From an uncultured Eubacteriales bacterium (GTDB lineage Bacteria; Bacillota; Clostridia; Oscillospirales; Oscillospiraceae): a stretch of 7,363 nt of DNA. Position 1 is the stretch's first letter. Each line of letters starts with the position of its first letter. Below the pieces are notes generated by a model. The model saw only the letters and a program-made list of their open reading frames with translations, ran no database searches and was not told the origin of the DNA. Positions 1 to 7,363 of the stretch are shown one piece after another. The translations under genes and the position numbers were made by a program. The DNA lies in the NCBI GenBank assembly GCA_900555795.1, contig USMP01000062.1:1-7363 (forward strand), written 5' to 3'.

Positions 1-1
1 G

Positions 2-1273
2 AAAAAGCCCTACGGCGCGGTGAAACTGACCGAAGCAGGGCTGCATCTGGCGGAGGAACTGGAGGCGGAGGGCTGCCGGCTGCGGCTGGGAGAGGGCTAT
101 CTGGATGAACTAAAGGCGGATGTGATTTTCCGCACCCCGGGGCTCCATCCCCGATACCTGGAGGCAGCCCGGCGCAGGGGCTGTACCGTCACGTCGGAGA
201 TGGAGGTGTTTTTTCAGGTATGTCCCTGCCCCATCATCGGCATCACAGGCTCTGACGGAAAAACCACCACCACCACCATCATCGCGGGCCTGCTCCGGGC
301 CGCAGGACGCACAGTCCACCTGGGCGGGAATATCGGTCATCCCCTCCTGGCCCAAGCGGGAACCATCCGGCCCGACGATCTGGCAGTAGTGGAGTTAAGT
401 TCCTTCCAGCTGATGACGATGCAGGAAAGCCCGTCGGTGGCGGTGCTGACCAATCTGGCCCCCAACCATCTGGACATCCACACGGATATGGCGGAGTACG
501 TCCAGGCCAAGGCGGCCATTTTTACCCACCAGGGTCCGGAGGGCTGTCTGACAGCCAACTGGGACAATGCTGTCACCCGGGAAATTTCCCTGAAAGCTCC
601 TGGAAGGGTTTCTTACTTTACACGGATTTCTGACACTGGACCATCCCGGGGCTGCTGGCTGCGGGATGGGGCGATCTGGTACCGGGACGATGGGGAGGAG
701 CGGGCTGTATTGCCGCTGGAGGATATCCTGCTGCCGGGGGTGCACAATATAGAAAACTATATGGCTGCCATCTGCGCGGTGCAGGGGCTGGTGGAGGACG
801 AGGTCGTCCGCGCCTTCGCCCGGACCTTCGGCGGTGTGGAGCACCGCATCGAGTTAACCCGTCAGCGCCGGGGTGTGCGCTGGTACAACGACTCCATTGC
901 CTCCAGCCCCAGCCGCACCATCGCGGGGCTAAACGCCTTTTCCCAGCCGGTGATTCTCATCGCCGGAGGGAAGGACAAGGGGATCAGCTATGCGCCCCTG
1001 GGCCCGGTGGTAAATGAGCGCGTGAAACTGCTGATCCTCTGCGGCGCCACGGCGGAGGCCATCCGCCGGGCGGTGGAGGAGGCGGAGAACTACCATGGGT
1101 TGGAAATTATGGAGGTAGCGGACTATCCCGCTGCCGTGGCTTTGGCGGACAGCCGTTCCGCCGCCGGAGACGTGGTGATCCTCTCTCCCGCCAGTACCTC
1201 CTTCGACCGGTTTAAAAACTTTGAGGAGCGGGGAAGGGCTTTTAAAGAACTGGTAGCCGCCCTTCCGGAGTAA
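2..1273 (+). CDS. murD: UDP-N-acetylmuramoyl-L-alanine--D-glutamate ligase, 5'-truncated
   Basis: Cytoplasmic ATP-dependent ligase that adds D-glutamate to UDP-MurNAc-L-Ala, the second amino-acid step of peptidoglycan precursor synthesis. The frame is open from base 2 with no stop, so the gene enters from the left. GTG at base 20 is probably not the start: the P-loop lies only about 74 residues after it, against about 110 in E. coli MurD, so some 30 N-terminal residues (part of the UDP-binding domain) are missing. Numbering from base 20, visible Mur-ligase motifs are the ATP P-loop GITGSDGKT (74-82), ELSSFQL (125-131), NHLDIH (149-154), YVQAKAAI with the expected carbamylated lysine at 164, EHRIE (274-278), NDS (290-292), GGKDKG (316-321) and LSPASTSFDRF (388-398) followed by FEERG. 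The order P-loop, central domain, C-terminal ligand domain is complete. NDSIASSP replaces the NDSKAT seen in E. coli. It is followed 71 nt later by the yunB-like gene. The ELSSFQL and C-terminal motifs favour MurD over MurC, MurE or MurF. Confidence 0.96.
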   Translation, partial: KKPYGAVKLTEAGLHLAEELEAEGCRLRLGEGYLDELKADVIFRTPGLHPRYLEAARRRGCTVTSEMEVFFQVCPCPIIGITGSDGKTTTTTIIAGLLRAAGRTVHLGGNIGHPLLAQAGTIRPDDLAVVELSSFQLMTMQESPSVAVLTNLAPNHLDIHTDMAEYVQAKAAIFTHQGPEGCLTANWDNAVTREISLKAPGRVSYFTRISDTGPSRGCWLRDGAIWYRDDGEERAVLPLEDILLPGVHNIENYMAAICAVQGLVEDEVVRAFARTFGGVEHRIELTRQRRGVRWYNDSIASSPSRTIAGLNAFSQPVILIAGGKDKGISYAPLGPVVNERVKLLILCGATAEAIRRAVEEAENYHGLEIMEVADYPAAVALADSRSAAGDVVILSPASTSFDRFKNFEERGRAFKELVAALPE

Positions 1274-1344
1274 ATCAGAAAAAGAAGCGCCGCCTGACAT
1301 AGGGAAAAGCTGTGGGCGCATAGCCTTGCCTGAGGTGATGCGCA

Positions 1345-4075
<2,731 letters not shown>

Positions 4076-4110
4076 CAGCTTCCGCACCGGACTATTGTAT
4101 TTTTCTCTAT

Positions 4111-4145
4111 GGAGGGCGGCCAAAAGGCCGCTCTCCGCGTTTTTT
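4111..4145 (+). terminator. Rho-independent terminator after ligA
   Basis: An 11-bp stem (GGAGGGCGGCC paired with GGCCGCTCTCC, one G-U pair) closes an AAAA loop and is followed, after GCG, by a run of six T. It starts about 35 nt after the ligA stop and points the right way to end the murD-yunB-ligA transcripts. It also separates that unit from the PBP gene, which therefore needs its own promoter. Confidence 0.9.
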
Positions 4146-4206
4146 CCGCCGCTGGAACAGCATTGACGGTATCAAAAGTAACAAAATTGGCGGATACTGA
4201 GAAAAA

Positions 4207-4227
4207 CTGTTACCAAAACGTTTACAG
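4207..4227. repeat. Imperfect 8-5-8 inverted repeat upstream of the PBP gene
   Basis: CTGTTACC, five bases, then GTTTACAG: six of eight positions are complementary, with AAAAC in the middle. It lies about 80 nt before the PBP start codon, in an AT-rich island within otherwise GC-rich DNA. Its size and symmetry suit a dimeric repressor site; the right half also fits half of a catabolite (cre-type) box, but the left half does not. No regulator is encoded in the window. It could be chance. Confidence 0.3.
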
Positions 4228-4257
4228 ATCCTGCAAGATTTTCCGCTACGCCGGCGG

Positions 4258-4263
4258 TATACT
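4258..4263 (+). promoter_or_regulatory. Candidate -10 element of the PBP promoter
   Basis: TATACT lies 44 nt before the PBP ATG, inside GCGGTATACT (4254-4263), the same ten bases that carry the -10 of the better-supported promoter at 6628-6656. At 16-18 nt upstream no hexamer resembles TTGACA (AAGATT at 17 nt), and there is no extended TG. Some promoter must exist because the upstream unit is terminated, but this exact site is only a guess; an alternative sigma factor is possible. Confidence 0.3.
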
Positions 4264-4307
4264 GATTGTTGTCCTGAAAAGGGAAAAGCGAACAAGAAAG
4301 GAGCAGC

Positions 4308-6620
4308 ATGGAAAAAAACGAACAAATGACACCGCCCCGGTCCCGCGGGATGACTTGGGCCCGCCGGGTAGGCCGGCTTTTTCTGGCGGGGGCGGCAATT
4401 TTGCTGGCCAGTGCAGGCGCGCTGCTGATCTGGGCGGCAACCACCGCGCCAGATATCCAGCTTGGCGATGCGGCGCCGGATGGCTACCGCACCACAGTGC
4501 TGGACGACCAGGGGACGGTGATGCTGACACTGGCGGGGGAGGCCTCCAACCGGGTTTACGTGCCTCTGGAGGAGATGCCCCAGGCCCTGCGGGACGCCTT
4601 TGTAGCCATTGAGGACCAGCGGTTTTATGAGCACAGCGGGGTAGATCTGCGGGGTATGGCCCGGGCTCTGTGGCACAACGCTGCCACCGGTACCCTCTCT
4701 CAGGGGGCCAGCACAATCACCCAGCAGCTGATTAAAAATAACGTGCTGACCGGTTGGACAGAGGAGAAAACCGCTCTGGACAAGATCCGGCGCAAACTTC
4801 AGGAGCAGTACCTGGCCCTCCGGCTGGAGCGGGAGGCCAGCAAGGACTGGATCCTGGAAAATTATCTGAACACAATCAATCTGGGCGGCGGCGCCTGGGG
4901 GGTGGAGACCGCGGCACAGCGCTATTTCGGCAAGAGCGCGGCCCAGCTGACCCTCTCAGAGTGTGCTGTTTTGGCGGGAACCGCCAAAAGCCCCAACGGC
5001 TGCAGCCCCGCCGCAAACCCGGAGGCAAGCCGCCAGCGACAGGTACTGGTGCTGGAGAAAATGCTGGATCTGGAGTACATCACGGAGGAGGCATACCAGG
5101 AAGCCTTGGCGGACGATGTGTACCAGCGGATTCTTCCGGCAGGTCCCGGCGGAAGAGCATTCTCCTACTTCGAGGACGCTCTGGTTCGCCAGATCGTGGA
5201 GGATCTGGTAAACCAGCGTGGATATACGGAGGAGGCGGCGTGGGACATGCTCTACCGGGGTGGCCTCACCATTATATCTACGCAGAGCACCTCTCTCCAA
5301 AGCCTCTGCGAGGCGGAGGTAAACCGGGACAGCTGGTACACCAGTGATGCCCAGGCGTCCCTGGTGCTTATGGACCCCTACACCGGACAGATAAAAGCCG
5401 TCGTGGGGGGACGGGGGAAAAAAACGGCCAGTCTCACCTTTAACCGCGCCCTGTCCAGCCTCCGCCAGCCGGGATCTACCATCAAGGTGGTGGGGGCGTA
5501 TGCGGCGGCACTGAATGCCGGCAGTGTTACGCTGGCATCGGTATATGATGATGCTCCCTGTACCTACTCCGATGGGACACCAGTACGTAATGCCGGCGGA
5601 ACCTTCAGCGGGCGCATCACTGTCCGCCAGGCTATCGCCCAATCAGTCAACACAGTTGCTCTCCAGTGCTTTCAGCAGGTTGGCATGGAGGCTGTATGGA
5701 CCTGCCTGCAGAACTTCGGCTTTTCCCATCTGACCGAGGAGGACCGGGTGGAAGCCCTGGCTCTGGGTGGAACGTACGGGGGCGTGACAAACCTGGAGTT
5801 GACAGCGGCTTACGCCGCTATTGCCAATGGCGGCACCTATCGCCGGCCTCAGTTCTATACCCAGGTGCTGGACCAGGAAGGAGCAGTACTGCTGGATGCC
5901 CCGCAAGAGGAGCGCTCCGTGCTCCAGCCGGGCGCTGCCGCACTGCTGACAGATGCCATGGAGGATGTGCTTCAAACGGGAACCGGCTCCCTGGCCGCTT
6001 TTTCCGGTATGCCTCTGGCGGGTAAAAGCGGTACTACCACAGACCTGCGGGATGTATGGTTTGTGGGCTACTCTCCCTATTATGTCTGTGGCGTCTGGGG
6101 CGGCTATGATGACTGCTCCACCCAGTGCAGCGGCGCCTATGTGAAGAAAATCTGGCGGGCGGTAATGGAGGCGGCCCACCAGGACCTGCCCTTCCGGGAT
6201 TTCTCCCACCTGTCGGAGTTTATCCGCCGCACGATCTGCACCAAGTGCGGCTTTTTAGCCGTGGAGGGGCTCTGTGACAGCACCGTCCAGGGTGATATGA
6301 CCCGCGAAGAAGATTTTCTTCCCGGAACCGAGCCAACAGAGTATTGCACATGCCATGTTCGGGTTGCCCTCTGTGGGGATTCCGGTTCCCCCGCCGGGCG
6401 ATACTGCCCCGCTGGAGTGGTAAAGGAAGGCGTATACCTAGCCCAGGGCACAGCGGGCACCGCCGATGCGGAGGCAGCAGCGCCAGAGTGGGACGAGGAA
6501 CAGACCTGTCCGGTCCATCGGCGGTGGTGGAACTGGTTTTTCCCTGACCGGAGCGGCAGGGAGGAACAGTCCCACCGGGTATTCTCCGGCGGAAAAAAAC
6601 AGCCCGCTGAAGAGCCATAA
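4308..6620 (+). CDS. Class A penicillin-binding protein (transglycosylase/transpeptidase, PBP1A type)
   Basis: 770-residue bifunctional peptidoglycan synthase that polymerises lipid II into glycan strands and crosslinks the stem peptides outside the membrane. A basic cytoplasmic stretch (1-21) precedes one membrane helix (about 22-44). The GT51 domain shows EDQRFYEHSG (102-111, catalytic Glu 102), QGASTITQQLIKN (132-144), the RKLQEQ block and LENYLNTINLG (183-193). The transpeptidase domain carries SLRQPGSTIK with nucleophile S390 and K393, SVN (446-448) and KSGT (573-576), so both activities look intact. After about residue 640 comes a tail with Cys at 644, 647, 656, 680, 682, 689, 700 and 734 and the block GTEPTEYCTCH (673-683), a style of extension known in clostridial PBP1A proteins. 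The last 35 residues are charged. ATG 4308 follows AGAAAGGAG (4295-4303). It lies behind the ligA terminator and is probably a single-gene unit. It could be annotated pbpA, pbp1A or ponA; I do not choose among them. Confidence 0.96.
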   Translation: MEKNEQMTPPRSRGMTWARRVGRLFLAGAAILLASAGALLIWAATTAPDIQLGDAAPDGYRTTVLDDQGTVMLTLAGEASNRVYVPLEEMPQALRDAFVAIEDQRFYEHSGVDLRGMARALWHNAATGTLSQGASTITQQLIKNNVLTGWTEEKTALDKIRRKLQEQYLALRLEREASKDWILENYLNTINLGGGAWGVETAAQRYFGKSAAQLTLSECAVLAGTAKSPNGCSPAANPEASRQRQVLVLEKMLDLEYITEEAYQEALADDVYQRILPAGPGGRAFSYFEDALVRQIVEDLVNQRGYTEEAAWDMLYRGGLTIISTQSTSLQSLCEAEVNRDSWYTSDAQASLVLMDPYTGQIKAVVGGRGKKTASLTFNRALSSLRQPGSTIKVVGAYAAALNAGSVTLASVYDDAPCTYSDGTPVRNAGGTFSGRITVRQAIAQSVNTVALQCFQQVGMEAVWTCLQNFGFSHLTEEDRVEALALGGTYGGVTNLELTAAYAAIANGGTYRRPQFYTQVLDQEGAVLLDAPQEERSVLQPGAAALLTDAMEDVLQTGTGSLAAFSGMPLAGKSGTTTDLRDVWFVGYSPYYVCGVWGGYDDCSTQCSGAYVKKIWRAVMEAAHQDLPFRDFSHLSEFIRRTICTKCGFLAVEGLCDSTVQGDMTREEDFLPGTEPTEYCTCHVRVALCGDSGSPAGRYCPAGVVKEGVYLAQGTAGTADAEAAAPEWDEEQTCPVHRRWWNWFFPDRSGREEQSHRVFSGGKKQPAEEP

Positions 6621-6627
6621 GGCGCCG

Positions 6628-6656
6628 TTGACTGTGCGCTTTTCCAGCGGTATACT
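6628..6656 (+). promoter_or_regulatory. Housekeeping-type promoter for the flavin-binding gene
   Basis: TTGACT (6628-6633), 17-nt spacer, TATACT (6651-6656): five of six and four of six matches to the vegetative consensus at ideal spacing. It starts 8 nt after the PBP stop. A transcript would start near 6663, giving a leader of about 50 nt before ATG 6715. A weak stem (bases 6619-6625 with 6636-6642, 10-nt loop, TTTT at 6640-6643) overlaps the -35 region and may act as a leaky PBP terminator. Confidence 0.7.
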
Positions 6657-6678
6657 AAAAAACATAACACGGAAGACA

Positions 6679-6693
6679 GCCGGCGCTGCCGGC
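6679..6693 (+). repeat. Small GCCGGC hairpin in the leader of the flavin-binding gene
   Basis: GCCGGC, loop GCT, GCCGGC: a 6-bp all-GC hairpin ending 7 nt before the ribosome-binding site AAAGGAG (6701-6707). No T run follows, so it is not a terminator. It might stabilise the leader or be chance in GC-rich DNA. Confidence 0.35.
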
Positions 6694-6714
6694 CCATTGG
6701 AAAGGAGCGGAGCC

Positions 6715-7107
6715 ATGCAGGAAGTATATGAATTTTTGAAAGCCTGTAAAACCTACTATCTGGCAACTGTAGAGGGGGATCAACCCCGGGTGCGTCCCTT
6801 TGGCACCATCGACCTTTTTGACGGAAAGCTGTATATCCAGACAGGGAAGAGTAAGCCGGTTTCCCGGCAGATGCACACCAATGGAAAAATTGAAATCTGC
6901 GCTTTTGGTGGTGGGCAGTGGCTGCGCGTCGCAGCCACTGCGGTGGCGGACGACCGTCTGGAGCCCCAACGTCACATGTTGGAGGCCTATCCCAACCTGC
7001 GGGACCGCTATCAGCCTGGAGACGGCAATACAGAGGTGCTATATTTGAAAGATGTCACCGCCACATTTTCTTCCTTCACAACTCCCGACCGTGTGGTACG
7101 GTTTTAG
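6715..7107 (+). CDS. Pyridoxamine 5'-phosphate oxidase-like flavin split-barrel protein
   Basis: 130-residue soluble protein of the pyridoxamine-phosphate-oxidase-like (split beta-barrel, FMN-binding) superfamily. Visible are YYLATVEGDQPRVRPFGTI (14-32), the N-terminal strand pair whose RVRPFG resembles the flavin-phosphate contact; DGKLYIQTGKSKPVSRQM (36-53); IEICAFGGGQWLRVAATAV (59-77); and a C-terminal strand VLYLKDVTATFSSF (108-121). This is the length and order of the short, stand-alone members common in gut Clostridia. True PNP oxidases are longer (around 200 residues) with an extra C-terminal domain, so a role in vitamin B6 synthesis should not be assumed; substrate unknown. The start at 6715 is supported by AAAGGAG (6701-6707) at 7 nt; the open frame extends back to 6466 but overlaps the PBP gene there. 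It has its own promoter and ends before a strong hairpin, so it is probably monocistronic. Family confidence is high, function is open. Confidence 0.88.
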   Translation: MQEVYEFLKACKTYYLATVEGDQPRVRPFGTIDLFDGKLYIQTGKSKPVSRQMHTNGKIEICAFGGGQWLRVAATAVADDRLEPQRHMLEAYPNLRDRYQPGDGNTEVLYLKDVTATFSSFTTPDRVVRF

Positions 7108-7131
7108 TGCAAAAGCGCCGAGAAGCTATAG

Positions 7132-7163
7132 GGAAGAGGCCGCAGAATCCTGCGGCCTCTTCC
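7132..7163. terminator. Perfect hairpin between convergent genes, probable bidirectional terminator
   Basis: A 14-bp perfect stem (GGAAGAGGCCGCAG with its complement) closes a 4-base loop AATC. It lies 24 nt after the stop of the flavin-binding gene and 13 nt beyond the stop of the minus-strand gene. On the plus strand it is followed by TTGTATAGTAATATT, T-rich but not a pure run; on the minus strand the following sequence is only mildly T-rich. Position and stability support termination from the left, and probably from both sides. Confidence 0.8.
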
Positions 7164-7176
7164 TTGTATAGTAATA

Positions 7177-7362
7177 TTACTTGTCGAAGGATGGATTTGT
7201 AAAATAAATATTTTTCTCATCCAGCCGCTCCTTAGCCAGGCGCAGTCCCTCGCCGAAGCGCTGGAAGTGGACAATTTCCCGCGCACGCAGGAATTTTATG
7301 ACGTCGTTCACGTCCGGGTCGTCACTCAGGCGCAGAATATTGTCATAGGTAACGCGCGCCTT
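7177..7362 (-). CDS. Manganese catalase / spore coat CotJC family protein, C-terminal part
   Basis: The last 61 codons of a gene on the minus strand; the start lies beyond the right edge. The visible protein runs KARVTYDNILRLSDDP, then VNDVIKFLRAREIVHFQRFGE, and ends in NPSFDK. The AREIVHFQRFGE helix (residues 28-38 of the visible part) fits the last helix of the ferritin-like fold in manganese catalases, where the His of an ExxH pair is a dimanganese ligand, and matches the CotJC spore coat branch of that family. Family members dismutate hydrogen peroxide; CotJC is a spore coat component in Bacillus and Clostridium. From this fragment alone coat protein and vegetative Mn-catalase cannot be separated, though the ending NPSFD and the clostridial context favour CotJC. 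It converges on the flavin-binding gene across the 14-bp hairpin. cotJB would be expected upstream, outside the window. Confidence 0.85.
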   Translation of the reverse strand, partial: KARVTYDNILRLSDDPDVNDVIKFLRAREIVHFQRFGEGLRLAKERLDEKNIYFTNPSFDK

Positions 7363-7363
7363 C

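Noticed and set aside
1287..1319. GCGCC...GGCGC stem between murD and yunB as a terminator
   Set aside because: Only 5 bp with a 23-nt loop and no T run; not enough to end transcription.
1297..1326. Sigma-E-like promoter before yunB (ACATAGG, 15 nt, CATAGCCT)
   Set aside because: The spacing suits a mother-cell sigma-E promoter and would fit yunB, but the transcript would start at about 1333, inside the ribosome-binding site at 1331-1337, and the -35 match is poor.
4219..4226. Catabolite-repression (cre) box before the PBP gene
   Set aside because: The right half fits the consensus but the left half lacks the TG and neighbouring bases, so only an unspecified inverted repeat is reported.
4109..4612. 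Open frame starting at the ligA terminator and running into the PBP gene
   Set aside because: Its first codons are the terminator stem itself, it has no ribosome-binding site, and it overlaps the certain PBP gene in another frame.
6466..6714. Upstream in-frame extension of the flavin-binding gene into the PBP gene
   Set aside because: It overlaps the PBP C-terminus and the promoter, and the family N-terminus starts at 6715 behind a clear AAAGGAG.

Overview
This window is GC-rich, with G/C-biased third positions. It most likely comes from the chromosome of an endospore-forming member of the Clostridia, possibly Oscillospiraceae-like (Flavonifractor/Oscillibacter type). That is an inference from base composition, from a YunB-type sporulation protein and a CotJC/manganese-catalase C-terminus, and from the Cys-rich tail of the class A penicillin-binding protein. 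All genes look vertically inherited. I see no mobile element, CRISPR array, tRNA or rRNA.

Layout, left to right. (1) A 5'-truncated murD, encoding the D-glutamate-adding ligase of peptidoglycan precursor synthesis. (2) After 71 nt, a complete yunB-like sporulation gene. (3) After 10 nt, ligA, the NAD-dependent DNA ligase, closed by a strong intrinsic terminator. These three form a probable co-directional transcription unit. (4) A 232-nt gap holding that terminator, an imperfect inverted repeat and a weak -10-like hexamer. (5) A full-length class A penicillin-binding protein with transglycosylase and transpeptidase domains and a cysteine-rich C-terminal tail. (6) A good TTGACT-N17-TATACT promoter immediately behind it, driving a 130-residue pyridoxamine-phosphate-oxidase-like flavin split-barrel protein. 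(7) A perfect 14-bp hairpin between convergent genes. (8) On the minus strand, the last 61 codons of a manganese-catalase/CotJC-family protein that runs off the right edge.

Functionally the window mixes cell-wall synthesis (murD makes precursor, the PBP polymerises and crosslinks it), sporulation (yunB, the CotJC-like gene) and DNA replication/repair (ligA). No clearly new multi-gene system is visible. The points most worth checking are a C-terminal QLSLL on LigA that resembles a sliding-clamp-binding peptide, the Cys-rich tail of the PBP, the placement of a sporulation gene between murD and ligA, and a possible operator ahead of the PBP gene.
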